64,000 nucleotides of DNA from JBBROS01 sp965213855. GTDB taxonomy: Bacteria; Pseudomonadota; Alphaproteobacteria; Acetobacterales; Acetobacteraceae. The position numbers and the translations under genes are program-made. Location of the stretch: the NCBI GenBank assembly GCA_965213855.1, contig CBDCAA010000008.1, positions 372,001 to 436,000 on the forward strand. Direction: 5' to 3'. Within the stretch, counting starts at the first letter, position 1, and the number at the start of each line of letters is the position of its first letter. The notes below the pieces were generated by a model, which worked only from the letters and a program-made list of their open reading frames with translations, did no database searches and was not told the DNA's origin. Positions 1 through 9,046 of this stretch are shown one piece after another.

Positions 1-1
1 C

Positions 2-775
2 GAGGTTTGGGGATTGGCCGCCAGTCTTCCAGCGACCCAGGATTGGGCGGCGTTGCTGAGCCAGGTGCTCCAATCCTGCCGACTGCCTACTGGTATGGGT
101 GAGCAAGCGGAAGGCATAGTTAGCCGCTGGCGCATCGACAGGGAGCGGGTGCCCGACGAGAAATACTACAGCCCAGGCCCGAGCTTCTATCTGCGGACGA
201 GGTTGGCCGATTTGTTAAAACCAGACGCTGCACTCCTAGGGTCTGAAGACCGGGCTGTGCGCCTGTCGTTCTGGAAACGCTTTGACCCAAGGCAGCACCC
301 TGAATGGGTGGACAGCATGCGCCACGTGTTCATGACGGAGGACGAGAACGACGCACAGGATGCGCTCACACACGCCATGTGGAATGAGCGCCTATGGCAG
401 ACGGAGGCCACTCGGCAGGAGTTGCGCTCTCTCTGCTGGTCCGCCCCGGACCGCCGCCACGACATGATGATGCCCAACACGTTTCAGGGGCACCTCAGAC
501 GTAGGGCACGGGAGAATCCCGAATGGTTCCGGGATGCCGAGCCATCCAACGAGACGACGGAAATCCTGTCCCAGCGCCACGACATGATGACAGGCGACCA
601 ACCCGAGCCAGCATGGGCGTCTGCGCTGGCCGCCAGGATAGACGACCTTGCCGCCCGCCCTACCCTGATGGCCTCCCCTCCTGCCGCGCGTCCGGGAGGA
701 CTGCAGTCCATCCCCGCATGGGTGTGGTGGGTGGCCTTGCTCGCGGTCGGACTGGCGTGGCGAAACTGGCACTGA
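2..775 (+). CDS. Hypothetical tail-anchored protein, 5' end outside window
   Basis: The frame is open to the left edge, so the true start probably lies outside; the first in-window start candidate is TTG at 14. I recognise no family. The product is hydrophilic and charged for about 230 residues, has two short RHDMM elements about 45 residues apart, then a Pro/Ala-rich linker and a single hydrophobic segment rich in Trp (VWWVALLAVGLAW) six residues from the C terminus. That arrangement suggests a cytosolic domain anchored to the membrane by its tail. Base composition is visibly less GC-rich than the genes after 1.4 kb, and the gene sits on the 3' side of a tRNA, which fits a transferred segment. 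Function unknown. Confidence 0.5.
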   Translation, partial: EVWGLAASLPATQDWAALLSQVLQSCRLPTGMGEQAEGIVSRWRIDRERVPDEKYYSPGPSFYLRTRLADLLKPDAALLGSEDRAVRLSFWKRFDPRQHPEWVDSMRHVFMTEDENDAQDALTHAMWNERLWQTEATRQELRSLCWSAPDRRHDMMMPNTFQGHLRRRARENPEWFRDAEPSNETTEILSQRHDMMTGDQPEPAWASALAARIDDLAARPTLMASPPAARPGGLQSIPAWVWWVALLAVGLAWRNWH

Positions 776-1286
776 CAGCCCCCTACGCTCCGGCATGCTG
801 ATGAACATCAACGACCCCAAGATTGCCGCCCTTGAAGCCACAGTCCGAAGGCGCCCGATCTCTTCCAAGGCCGAACTGGAGTGGTCGAAATGCACGGTTC
901 AGCCCACGCAGTTCAGCGAACTCGAACGGTTCAGAGCGAGATCGGGCCAACACGGAACCACGTTGCCTTGATCGACAGGTGAGGTGCCCCGGATTAAGCA
1001 GCGCGGCCGCTGCCGCTGCGCTGGAGCGCGCACGCCGACCATTTCGGCTGACGTCAACGCGCTCGATTGGCGCAAAAGACGCCAGCCGAAAGGCCTGCTT
1101 CACCTCCCGTCGAGCATCGGAAACTCGCAAGCGAACTGCCGATTTCGGCAACGGAGAAACGGTCGCGTGACGGCGGGGCAAACGCGGCCGTAGAGAAGAT
1201 GGTAGTTCGCTTGCTGAGCGCAGAAGCCGCCACGTGCGGGCGTTCTGGCACGCTTACGCGCATATACCGGAAAGGGCACGACTGGT
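776..1286. other. Stretch without a convincing gene
   Basis: About 510 bases between the edge gene and tRNA-Gln. Several overlapping open frames exist on both strands, but all are Arg/Ser/Ala-rich with no domain, no consistent ribosome binding site and no better claim than one another. It may hold decayed remnants at the border of an accessory segment; I see no integrase, no direct repeat of the tRNA end and no terminator in it. Confidence 0.4.
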
Positions 1287-1360
1287 TGGCTGGGGGACCT
1301 GGATTCGAACCAAGGCTTTCCGAGTCAGAGTCGGAAGTTCTACCGCTAAACTATCCCCCA
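1287..1360 (-). tRNA. tRNA-Gln (anticodon CTG)
   Basis: Read on the minus strand this is a 74-nt cloverleaf. The acceptor stem TGGGGGA pairs with TCCCCCA, the D arm contains AGCGGTAGAA, the anticodon stem TCCGA/TCGGA encloses the loop CTCTGAC giving anticodon CTG (glutamine, CAG), and the T arm carries GGTTCGAATCC. The 3' CCA is encoded. The 3' end faces the left window edge, which is where integrative elements normally insert, consistent with the atypical gene at the start of the window. Confidence 0.95.
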
Positions 1361-1484
1361 TCGTGGACGGAACACGCGCCGACACGAGAGGATCGGGGGA
1401 ATATCATGTGATTTGGAAGGCGGCAACATCGTGGACGTTGCCGGTGCAGAGAGCGCTTGCGCGGCGGGCGCGAACGCAAACACA

Positions 1485-2570
1485 ATGCCGGATGATCCTG
1501 TTGTCCCATCGGCAGCGCCGACCATGACCTTCGTGGTTGGGGCTCGTGCGCACCGTCCGGCCGATCCGGTGACCTACGCGGCGCTGGATTTGGGGACAAA
1601 CAATTGCCGGATGCTTGCCGGGGTGCCGGCGCGGGACGGGTTCCGGGTCGTCGACAGTTTCAGCCGGACGGTGCGGCTGGGCGAGGGCCTGCAGTCCACC
1701 GGACGGCTGAGCGAGGCCGCGATGGACCGGGCGGTCCACGCGCTGCAGGCCTGTGCGGCACGGCTGGCGCGTCGCCCGCCGCGGGCGGTGCGGGCGATCG
1801 CGACGGAGGCATGCCGACAGGCCGATAACGGGGCGGCGTTCATCGAGCGCGTTTGGGTCGAGACCGGGTTGCGCTTCGACGTGATCAGTCCGCGCACCGA
1901 GGCGCTCCTGGCGCTTGAAAGCTGCACGCCGCTGCTTGCTCCAGCCGCACGGCGGGCGCTGCTGTTCGACATCGGCGGCGGGTCGACGGAGCTGGCCTGG
2001 GTCCGCTTAAACCCATCGAACAGCCGGGAACGACCGGAGCTGATCGGCTATGCGAGCCTGCCATTCGGGGTCGTGACCCTGGCAGAGCGGTATGGCGCTG
2101 CCGGGTTTACCGACACCGGGTTTGCGGGGATGGTCGCGGAAGCCCGCGCACCGTTCGCCGCCTTCGAGCACGTGCACTGCATCGGGCGGGAAGTGCTGCA
2201 GGGCGGCGTGCAGTTGGTGGGAACGAGTGGGACGGTGACGACGCTGGCCGGGGTCGCGATGAACCTGGCCCGCTATCGCCGGCCACTCGTCGACGGGACG
2301 ACGCTGTCGGCCGAGGCGGGAGCGAAGGCATTGGCCGTGTTGCGGGCGCTGGGGCGGGATGGCCTGGTCCTGCATCCCTGCGTCGGCGCCGACCGGGCCG
2401 ATCTCGTGCTGCCGGGCTGCGCGGTGTTCCAGGCGCTGATCGACACGTGGCCGATGGCCGAGGTGACGGTCGCGGATCGGGGGCTGCGGGAGGGCATGCT
2501 GTTACAGATGATGCGGGACGCGCCGGTGCGCCCGGCCCGGCTGCGGCTCGTTCCCGCATTGCCGGCCTGA
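1485..2570 (+). CDS. Ppx/GppA family exopolyphosphatase / pppGpp phosphatase
   Basis: Hydrolyses terminal phosphates of inorganic polyphosphate and/or pppGpp in the cytoplasm. It belongs to the ASKHA fold: phosphate-1 motif ALDLGTNNCR at about residue 35 and phosphate-2 motif FDIGGGSTEL at about residue 160, followed by VGTSGTVTTLAGVA and the C-terminal DRGLREG typical of the family. Its length (361 residues) matches the short alphaproteobacterial Ppx proteins that lack the HD-like domain. The start is uncertain: ATG 1485 is used, but TTG 1413 and ATG 1524 are in frame and the first 30 residues are not conserved. It overlaps rlmE by ATGA, so the two are probably translationally coupled. Confidence 0.9.
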   Translation: MPDDPVVPSAAPTMTFVVGARAHRPADPVTYAALDLGTNNCRMLAGVPARDGFRVVDSFSRTVRLGEGLQSTGRLSEAAMDRAVHALQACAARLARRPPRAVRAIATEACRQADNGAAFIERVWVETGLRFDVISPRTEALLALESCTPLLAPAARRALLFDIGGGSTELAWVRLNPSNSRERPELIGYASLPFGVVTLAERYGAAGFTDTGFAGMVAEARAPFAAFEHVHCIGREVLQGGVQLVGTSGTVTTLAGVAMNLARYRRPLVDGTTLSAEAGAKALAVLRALGRDGLVLHPCVGADRADLVLPGCAVFQALIDTWPMAEVTVADRGLREGMLLQMMRDAPVRPARLRLVPALPA

Positions 2571-3244
2571 TGGCGGGCAAGAAACCGCCCGGCCCGTCGC
2601 GTGGCGTGCACGTGACGCTCAAGACGGCGCTGGGGCGCACGACGGGGCAGCAGAAGTGGCTGCAGCGTCAGTTGAACGACCCCTACGTAAGGGCGGCGCA
2701 AGAGCAAGGCTGGCGGTCGCGGGCCGCATTCAAGCTGCTGGAGTTGGACGAGCGGTTCCATCTGATCCGCCGCGGCGCCCGCGTTGTCGACCTCGGCGCC
2801 GCACCGGGCGGCTGGAGCCAGGTTGCCGTCAAGAAAGGCGCGCGGCAGGTGGTGGGCATCGACCTGCTGCCGATCGAGCCGATCGCCGGGGCCACCCTGA
2901 TCCAGGGCGACTTCACCGATGAGGCGATGGACGCCCGGCTGAAGCACGTGCTCGGGGGCAAAGCGGATCTGGTGCTGTCGGACATGGCGCCGAACACGAC
3001 CGGGCACACCATGACCGACCACATCCGGATCATGGGGCTGGCCGAGCTGGCGTTGCAGTTCGCCATCGAGCAGCTCGAGCCCGGTGGCGTGTTCGTGGCC
3101 AAGGTCTTCCAGGGTGGGTCCGAGCGGCAGATCCTGGAGCGGATGAAGCGGCACTTCTCCAGCGTGCGGCATGCCAAGCCGCCGGCGAGCCGAAAGGAAT
3201 CAAGCGAACTCTACGTGGTCGCGACCGGGTTCCGGCCCGGCTGA
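2570..3244 (+). CDS. rlmE: 23S rRNA (uridine-2'-O-)-methyltransferase RlmE (FtsJ)
   Basis: Transfers a methyl group from S-adenosylmethionine to the 2'-O of U2552 in the A loop of 23S rRNA, a late step of 50S assembly. The SAM motif DLGAAPGGWSQVA is at about residue 74; the K-D-K-E catalytic set is visible as SRAAFKL, LSDMAPNTTG, FVAKVFQG and the terminal SRKESSELY. The length of 224 residues is normal with a short alphaproteobacterial N-terminal extension. The ATG overlaps the stop of the upstream phosphatase. Its 3' end overlaps the convergent FAD enzyme by 45 bases. Confidence 0.95.
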   Translation: MAGKKPPGPSRGVHVTLKTALGRTTGQQKWLQRQLNDPYVRAAQEQGWRSRAAFKLLELDERFHLIRRGARVVDLGAAPGGWSQVAVKKGARQVVGIDLLPIEPIAGATLIQGDFTDEAMDARLKHVLGGKADLVLSDMAPNTTGHTMTDHIRIMGLAELALQFAIEQLEPGGVFVAKVFQGGSERQILERMKRHFSSVRHAKPPASRKESSELYVVATGFRPG

Positions 3245-4174
3245 CGCGCACACCATCGCGGCCAGGCGGACGCCTGACAGCCAGGCACATTCGACGCGGG
3301 GGCCGAGCAGCCAATCGCCGCAGGCGCCGAGGCGAAGCGCCGGATCCCAGAGTGCGCCGCTGCCCTCGCGGCCTGACTTTGCGTAACGCCAGCGGTGGGC
3401 GGAGGCGGTCAGCACGGGCCCAAGGGCGGCGCCGACCCGGTCGCCGAACGCCGCCAGCAGCTCGGGCACGATAGCGTCGGGGGTCTGTTCCAGGTGCGAG
3501 CGCGACCAGTCCGGCCCCGCCTGGATCACCCAGGCCTCCGGGCCGGCGCGCCCCGGCTTGGCCGAGTTGCGGGCGGCCCAGCCAACCGGGCCGTCCTCGG
3601 TCATGACGTCTTGCCCCACCGGGATGCGGCCGGCAAAGGCGGCCATCACGGTCCAGCACGGGGCAGCGGGATGGGCGGCGGCGCGGCGGCTCCAATCGGG
3701 CTTAGCCCCGGCCAGCAAGGGGCCGGCCTGTTCGGCAGGTATGGCGACGAGCGCCACGTCGTAGGCGGCCGGCTCGATGCCGTCGGCCGTGATCCGCCAT
3801 CCCGCATCGACCTGCGACAACGCCGTGACGGTCGTGCCCCAGTGCACGTCGAGTCCGGCCGCGAGCGCTTTTACGGGCGCGTTCATCGCGGGCACGCCGA
3901 CCCAGGCATCGGGCCCGGCCGCGGGCCAGCGGGCGGCGACGCCCGACGCCGCCCAGTCCCTTACCTGCGCCATGAACCCCGGATCGCGCGCCGTGAAGTA
4001 TTGGGCGCCATGGTCGAACGTCACCTCGCCGAGGGGCGTTGCGACGCGGCGGGCGGACATGCGGCCCCCGGGTCCGCGGCCCTTGTCGAACAGGGTGGTG
4101 GCATGGCCGCCGGCTTGGAGGCAGGTGGCGCAGGCCAAGCCGGCGAGCCCGGCCCCAACGATCGCGATTTGCAT
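3200..4174 (-). CDS. Renalase-like NAD(P)/FAD-dependent oxidoreductase
   Basis: A flavin amine-oxidase-fold protein. The N terminus is a dinucleotide-binding beta-alpha-beta unit (AIVGAGLAGLACA), followed by the second FAD contact DKGRGPGGRMSARR and FDHGAQYFTARD, a set of motifs characteristic of bacterial renalase-type proteins; these oxidise dihydropyridine forms of NAD(P), but the substrate here is not shown. The 3' part contains RYAKSG and LGACGDWLLGPRVECAWLSG, where the FAD is closed in. Start chosen at the ATG immediately before the Rossmann strand; an upstream in-frame start at 4210 would add 12 poorly conserved residues. It lies alone on the minus strand, convergent with rlmE and divergent from guaB. 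Confidence 0.87.
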   Translation of the reverse strand: MQIAIVGAGLAGLACATCLQAGGHATTLFDKGRGPGGRMSARRVATPLGEVTFDHGAQYFTARDPGFMAQVRDWAASGVAARWPAAGPDAWVGVPAMNAPVKALAAGLDVHWGTTVTALSQVDAGWRITADGIEPAAYDVALVAIPAEQAGPLLAGAKPDWSRRAAAHPAAPCWTVMAAFAGRIPVGQDVMTEDGPVGWAARNSAKPGRAGPEAWVIQAGPDWSRSHLEQTPDAIVPELLAAFGDRVGAALGPVLTASAHRWRYAKSGREGSGALWDPALRLGACGDWLLGPRVECAWLSGVRLAAMVCASAGPEPGRDHVEFA

Positions 4175-4354
4175 GGCGGCAGGGTCGCACGCTTCCCGCA
4201 TCCCAACCACCCGGCCTGCGACGCCGGATGGTCACCCTTCGATGCTTGCGGAGCCGCAACACGGGGCTTATGTGAACTGGCCAAGGCAGGGGACCGGCGG
4301 ACGGTTCGCCCGCACCATCGAGCGCCCGCGCGCGCCCCGATCGAAAGGTCCCCC

Positions 4355-5875
4355 ATGGCGCCCGACACGAACCCCGTCCCGCCCGAGCCGGCGCAGTCCA
4401 GACCGATGGACCGCGTTTCCGAAGCCCTGGCGTTCGACGACGTGCTAGTGGTCCCGAACTACTCGGAAGTCCTGCCCAACACCGTCAGCACGCGAACGCA
4501 GCTGACGCGGGAAATTGCGCTTCATATCCCGTTGGTGTCGTCGGCGATGGACACCGTGACGGAGGCGGCGATGGCGATCGCCATGGCGCAGCTCGGCGGG
4601 ATCGGCGTGATCCACAAGAACTTGGACATTGCTGAGCAGGCGGCGCAGGTGCGCCGGGTCAAGAAATACGAATCGGGCATGGTGGTTAACCCGCTGACGA
4701 TCGGGCCGGACCAGACCCTGGCCGAGGCGCGGGCGCTCATGAGCCAGCACAACATCAGCGGCTTCCCGGTGGTGGAGCGGGACACGGGACGGCTGGTGGG
4801 CATCCTGACCAACCGCGACGTCCGGTTCGCCACCGACCCGGGCACGCGGGTGTACGAGCTGATGACCCGGGAGAACCTGATCACGGTGACCGGCGAGGTC
4901 GATCATGACGAGGCCCGGCGCCTGCTGCACCGGCACCGGATCGAGAAGCTGATCGTGGTCGACGACGCCTACCGCTGCGTCGGGCTGATCACGGTCAAGG
5001 ACATGGACAAGGCCCGTGCCCACCCGCTGGCCAACAAGGATGCGTTGGGCCGGCTGCGCGTCGCGGCGGCGACGGGCGTCGGCGATGACGGCTATGCCCG
5101 GGCCGAAGCGCTCGTGGCGGCCGAGGCGGACGTGATCGTGATCGACACGGCGCACGGGCACTCGGCCGGCGTGCTCGGCGCCGTCACCCGCGTGAAGCGG
5201 CTGTCGAACGCGGTGCAGATCATTGCGGGCAACGTCGCCACGGCGGAGGGCGCGCGGGCGCTGATCGACGCCGGGGCCGATGCGGTGAAGATCGGGATCG
5301 GGCCCGGCAGCATTTGCACGACGCGGGTGGTGGCCGGGGTCGGGGTGCCGCAGTTCACGGCAGTGCTGGAGACGGCGGCGGCGTGCCGGGCGCGCGGTGT
5401 TCCGGCGATCGCCGACGGCGGCATCCGGACGTCGGGCGACATGGTCAAGGCGATCGGGGCCGGGGCGGATGCGGTGATGATCGGCAGCCTGCTTGCCGGC
5501 ACCGACGAGGCACCGGGCGAGGTGTTCCTGTATCAGGGCCGGTCCTACAAGTCGTATCGCGGCATGGGCAGCATCGGGGCGATGGCGCGGGGGTCGGCGG
5601 ACCGGTATTTCCAGCAGGAGATCAAGGACACACTGAAGCTGGTGCCGGAGGGGATCGAGGGCCGGGTCGGCTACAAGGGCCCGGTCGCGGCGGTCGTGCA
5701 CCAGCTTGTCGGCGGGTTGCGGGCCGGCATGGGCTACACCGGCAGCGCCGATATCGAGGAGCTGCAGCGCAATGCGCGGTTCCGGCGCATCACCGGCGCC
5801 GGTCTGCGCGAAAGCCACGTGCACGACGTGGCCGTCACGCGGGAGGCGCCGAACTACCGCCAAGAGCAGCTATGA
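4355..5875 (+). CDS. guaB: Inosine-5'-monophosphate dehydrogenase (GuaB)
   Basis: Oxidises IMP to XMP with NAD+, the committed step of GMP synthesis. The TIM barrel is interrupted by two CBS domains (GFPVVERDTGRLVGILTNRD and IVVDDAYRCVGLITVKDM). The catalytic loop GPGSICTTRVV carries Cys321, and the mobile flap appears as YRGMGSIGAMARGS. Its length of 506 residues is usual. ATG 4355 has AAAGG about seven bases upstream; the open frame continues far upstream, but that part is out-of-phase antisense of the FAD gene. It is coupled by ATGA to the dehalogenase gene and lies 3 kb from guaA, giving both steps from IMP to GMP here. Confidence 0.97.
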   Translation: MAPDTNPVPPEPAQSRPMDRVSEALAFDDVLVVPNYSEVLPNTVSTRTQLTREIALHIPLVSSAMDTVTEAAMAIAMAQLGGIGVIHKNLDIAEQAAQVRRVKKYESGMVVNPLTIGPDQTLAEARALMSQHNISGFPVVERDTGRLVGILTNRDVRFATDPGTRVYELMTRENLITVTGEVDHDEARRLLHRHRIEKLIVVDDAYRCVGLITVKDMDKARAHPLANKDALGRLRVAAATGVGDDGYARAEALVAAEADVIVIDTAHGHSAGVLGAVTRVKRLSNAVQIIAGNVATAEGARALIDAGADAVKIGIGPGSICTTRVVAGVGVPQFTAVLETAAACRARGVPAIADGGIRTSGDMVKAIGAGADAVMIGSLLAGTDEAPGEVFLYQGRSYKSYRGMGSIGAMARGSADRYFQQEIKDTLKLVPEGIEGRVGYKGPVAAVVHQLVGGLRAGMGYTGSADIEELQRNARFRRITGAGLRESHVHDVAVTREAPNYRQEQL

Positions 5876-6552
5876 GCGGCACGCCCGTGAAGGCGGTCGT
5901 GTTCGATGCGTACGGGACGCTGCTGGACGTCCACGGCGCCATGGCGCGCCATGCCGAGCGTCTGCCGCCGGACTGGGAGCGGATCAGCGCGGAGTGGCGG
6001 CAGAAGCAGCTCGAGTACACCTGGATCCATACCCTGACCGGACCGCAGCAGCACCGCGACTTCTGGCAAATCACGCAGGACAGCCTGCACTTCGTCGCAG
6101 CCCGGCACCGCATCACCGACCCGGCGGTGCTGGCCGCGCTGCTCTCGGCCTATCGGCAGTTGCCGGCCTATCCGGACGCGGCGCCGGTCCTGACGGCGCT
6201 GCGGGCGCGCGGCATCCGGACGGCGATCCTGTCGAACGGCGAGCCGGGCATGCTGGCCGAGGCGGTCGAGACAGCGGGCCTGGCGCCTCTGCTGGACGCC
6301 GTGCTGAGCGTGGAGGAGGTGGGCGTGTTCAAGCCCCACCCCCGGGTCTATGGCCTTGCCGCGTCCACGCTGGGCTTCTCGTTGCCGCAGATGGGCTTCG
6401 TCTCGTCCAACGCGTGGGACGCACAAGCCGCGGGGGCAGCAGGCTTCCGCGTGTTCTGGTGCAACCGGGTGGGACAGCCGGAGGAATACGGGCTGGGATC
6501 GAGCGCGACGGTCATGGGCGGATTGCGGGAGTTGGACGGTCTATTGGGCTGA
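5872..6552 (+). CDS. Haloacid dehalogenase, type II (HAD superfamily)
   Basis: The HAD fold is clear: motif I VVFDAYGTLLDV with the nucleophilic Asp, motif II ILSNGEP, motif III lysine in GVFKPHPRVY, and motif IV FVSSNAWDAQAA. The Asn in SSNAWD and the VFWCNR segment are typical of L-2-haloacid dehalogenases, which replace the halogen of 2-haloalkanoic acids by hydroxyl. The length of 226 residues matches. ATG overlaps the guaB stop by four bases. The last 12 bases overlap the convergent YdcF-like gene. A genuine haloacid role is family-based inference; a general phosphatase role is less likely. Confidence 0.92.
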   Translation: MSGTPVKAVVFDAYGTLLDVHGAMARHAERLPPDWERISAEWRQKQLEYTWIHTLTGPQQHRDFWQITQDSLHFVAARHRITDPAVLAALLSAYRQLPAYPDAAPVLTALRARGIRTAILSNGEPGMLAEAVETAGLAPLLDAVLSVEEVGVFKPHPRVYGLAASTLGFSLPQMGFVSSNAWDAQAAGAAGFRVFWCNRVGQPEEYGLGSSATVMGGLRELDGLLG

Positions 6553-7161
6553 CGCTGCGGGGCGCGCTGTGCGGTCAAGCGGGCGGACGGCGTAGTAAGG
6601 CAGGGCAGCGGCCTCGCGCAGGAACGAGTAGGCGTCTCGCAGCTCGATCCAGTGCGGCCAGGCGCCCGAGACGGCCGCGACGCCGAAGCGGTGCATGGCC
6701 AGCTCGGCGCGAGGCACGTGGAACCATTGGGTGACGACGGTCACGCCCCCGCCGACGGGCAGGAGGGCGCTGGCATGGCGGGCCGTCTCGAAGCTGTCAG
6801 TGCCGGCCGCGTCGGTCACGATGGCCGAATCGGGCACACCGTTTGCGGTGAGATAGGCCGCCATCACGGCCGCCTCGTCCTGGCCGCCCGGCTCGATGCC
6901 GCCGCTGACGAGGATGCGCAGGGCTCCGCCGTCCCGATAGAGCGCGAGCGCCGTATCGAGGCGGGCGCGAAGGCGTGGGGCGGGGGTGCCGTCGGGCAGG
7001 ACGGCGTTGCCGAAGACGACGGCAAGGTCGCTTGGGCGTGGCCGGGCCGCGAGACCCCAGGCCGCAACGGCGGCGAAGTAGAGGCCGAGTGCTGTGCCGA
7101 ACCAGCGCAGCACCCGGGCCCGGCGGCTTGGCATCGATCGGCGCAGGCGTCGCTGTGGCAT
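6541..7161 (-). CDS. YdcF/ElyC family (DUF218) membrane-anchored protein
   Basis: After a basic N terminus there is one membrane segment (LGLYFAAVAAWGLAA, about residues 26-40), then a DUF218 domain: DLAVVFGNAV, LDTALALYRDGGALRILVSGG, EAAVMAAYLTANGVP and TDSFETARHASALL. The conserved acidic residues and the Gly-rich loop after the LVSGG strand are present. Related proteins (SanA, ElyC, YdcF) affect envelope integrity or peptidoglycan precursor use, but the molecular reaction is unknown. It faces into the operon on both sides and is probably expressed alone. Confidence 0.87.
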   Translation of the reverse strand: MPQRRLRRSMPSRRARVLRWFGTALGLYFAAVAAWGLAARPRPSDLAVVFGNAVLPDGTPAPRLRARLDTALALYRDGGALRILVSGGIEPGGQDEAAVMAAYLTANGVPDSAIVTDAAGTDSFETARHASALLPVGGGVTVVTQWFHVPRAELAMHRFGVAAVSGAWPHWIELRDAYSFLREAAALPYYAVRPLDRTARPAASAQ

Positions 7162-7229
7162 GGCGTGCAGGCTGCCGGGGATGATCGTGCAGTGCTATCA
7201 GCTTGCGGGATGATTGCCATAGCCCGCCC

Positions 7230-8528
7230 ATGACCCCCGCCGCCCGCCTGGCCGAGAGCATCACACTGCTGGCTGAAATCGCCGAGCACCCCCGCCGCCC
7301 CGCCGATGCGGTGGCCAACGACTTCTTCCGAGCGCGGCGGTTCATCGGCTCCGGCGACCGGCGCGCGGTATCGGAGCGGGTGTGGCACGTGCTGCGGGCG
7401 CAGCGGCGGCTGGGCTGGTGGCTGGCGCGGGGCGGCGGCGCGGGCACCGCGCGGCTGCTGGTGGCCGGGTCCTTGGTCCTGGAGGGCTGGACGCTTGGCG
7501 GGGTCGCGCAGTCGTACTCCGGTGGCCAGTATGGTCCGGCGCCGCTGCTGCAGCCGGAGGTGACGGCCTTGCGGGCGCTGGAGGGCCATACGCTGCACCA
7601 CCCTGAGATGCCCGTCGCCGTGCGGCTCGAGATGCCGGACTGGATCGAACCGGCGCTGGCAGCGCGGTTCGGGGAGAACCTGCATGCGGAGATGGAGGCG
7701 GCATTCGGGCCGGCGCCGTTGGATCTGCGGGTGAACCTGCTGCGCGGCACGCGGGCGGAGGCGCAGGCGGCGCTGGCAGCGGAGGGGATCGCCGCGGCGC
7801 CGACCCCATACAGCCCATGGGGGTTGCGGGTCGAGGGGCGGCGGCCCGTAACTGCCGGGGCGGCGTTCCAGGGCGGCTTGGTCGAGATCCAGGACGAGGG
7901 CAGCCAGCTCGTTGCGGCGTTGCTGGGTGCGGCGCCGGAGATGCGGGTGGTGGACTGGTGCGCCGGCGCGGGGGGAAAGACGCTGGCGATCGCGATGCTG
8001 ATGCAGAACCGGGGGCACTTGGTGGCGTGCGACGTGTCGGCGCCGCGGCTGGAGGGGGCGGTGCGGCGACTGCGCCGGGCGGGGGTCCAGAACTGCGAAC
8101 GGCACTTGGTGGCGCCCGGGGACAAGTGGGCGAAGCGGCGGGGCGGCACCTTCGACAGGGTGCTGGTGGACGCGCCCTGCACCGGCACGGGCACGTGGCG
8201 CCGGAACCCGGACGCGCGCCTTCGGCTGCGGGAGCAGGATCTGGCGGAGTTGGTTCCGAAGCAGGCGATGATCCTGGACGCAGCGGCGCGGCTGGTGCGC
8301 GTGGGCGGACGCCTGGTGTACGCGACGTGCTCGTTGCTGCCGGCGGAGAACGAGGCGCAGGTCGACACGTTCCTGCAACGCCATCCGGCATTCGCGCCCG
8401 TGCCCTTGGCGGAGGCATGGACGTTGGAGCACACGGTTCCAGGGCCCGGCCCCTGGCTGTCGCTGACGCCGCTGCAGAACGGGACGGACGGGTTCTTTGC
8501 CGCCGTCCTGGAGCGGCGGGCGGCGTGA
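7230..8528 (+). CDS. RsmB-family rRNA (cytosine-C5)-methyltransferase
   Basis: SAM-dependent RNA m5C methyltransferase. An N-terminal NusB-like helical part (residues 1-130) is followed by the Rossmann domain: EIQDEGSQLVA, VDWCAGAGGKTLAIA (SAM site), and the two cysteines of the mechanism in DAPCTGTGTWRRNPD and YATCSLLPAENEAQV. The length (432 residues) fits RsmB/Fmu-like proteins. ATG 7230 is preferred over the earlier GTG because conservation starts there. The gene ends in a GTGA overlap with the acetyltransferase. Position between guaB and guaA is common in Rhodospirillales. Whether the target is 16S C967 cannot be seen. Confidence 0.93.
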   Translation: MTPAARLAESITLLAEIAEHPRRPADAVANDFFRARRFIGSGDRRAVSERVWHVLRAQRRLGWWLARGGGAGTARLLVAGSLVLEGWTLGGVAQSYSGGQYGPAPLLQPEVTALRALEGHTLHHPEMPVAVRLEMPDWIEPALAARFGENLHAEMEAAFGPAPLDLRVNLLRGTRAEAQAALAAEGIAAAPTPYSPWGLRVEGRRPVTAGAAFQGGLVEIQDEGSQLVAALLGAAPEMRVVDWCAGAGGKTLAIAMLMQNRGHLVACDVSAPRLEGAVRRLRRAGVQNCERHLVAPGDKWAKRRGGTFDRVLVDAPCTGTGTWRRNPDARLRLREQDLAELVPKQAMILDAAARLVRVGGRLVYATCSLLPAENEAQVDTFLQRHPAFAPVPLAEAWTLEHTVPGPGPWLSLTPLQNGTDGFFAAVLERRAA

Positions 8529-9046
8529 TCGTCGGCCCGGCCCGGCTCGGCGATGCGACCGGGATCGCCGCGGTATACGTCGCGGCGTGGCGCAGCGCCT
8601 ATGCCAACCTGCTGCCGGCGGATTACCTGGCCGGGCTGTCATTGGTTCGGCATGCAGCCCAGCATCATGCGGCGATCGCTGCGGGCCGGGGGGTCATCGT
8701 GGCGCGCGAGGGGGCGGAGGTGGTCGGGTTCTGCACCGTGGGCCGGGCACGGACGAAGGGTTTGGGCGATGGGGAGGTCGAGACGCTGTATGTGCTCGAC
8801 GACTGGCGCGAGCAGGGCCTGGGGCGCCGCCTGTTGCAAGCAGGCGCGGCGCAGCTCGAACGGCGGGGCTGCGCCAGCGCGTTCCTGTGGGTGCTGCAGG
8901 ACAACCCGAGCCGCTGGTTCTATGAGCGCCTGGGCGGCCGGCCGGCGATGACGTCGATGACCGGGGTGGCGGGCCGGCGGTTCGCACAGCAGGCCTATGT
9001 CTGGGACCCGATCGCGCTGCTGACCGCGACGGCCGCGAAAAGCTAG
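8525..9046 (+). CDS. GNAT family N-acetyltransferase
   Basis: Single GNAT domain of 173 residues. Strand beta-4 and the acetyl-CoA pyrophosphate loop are seen as VETLYVLDDWREQGLGRRLLQ (R/Q-x-x-G-x-G/A signature as REQGLGRR), followed by GCASAFLWVLQDNPSRWFYERLGG, the usual beta-5/alpha-4 region. The start is GTG 8525, overlapping the stop of the methyltransferase (GTGA). The acceptor substrate is unknown. A strong inverted repeat begins immediately after its stop codon, in front of guaA. Confidence 0.9.
   Translation: MIVGPARLGDATGIAAVYVAAWRSAYANLLPADYLAGLSLVRHAAQHHAAIAAGRGVIVAREGAEVVGFCTVGRARTKGLGDGEVETLYVLDDWREQGLGRRLLQAGAAQLERRGCASAFLWVLQDNPSRWFYERLGGRPAMTSMTGVAGRRFAQQAYVWDPIALLTATAAKS

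Noticed and set aside
3395..4354. Long upstream extension of the guaB frame
   Set aside because: It covers the antisense of the renalase-like gene and is unlike IMP dehydrogenase; ATG 4355 has a ribosome binding site.
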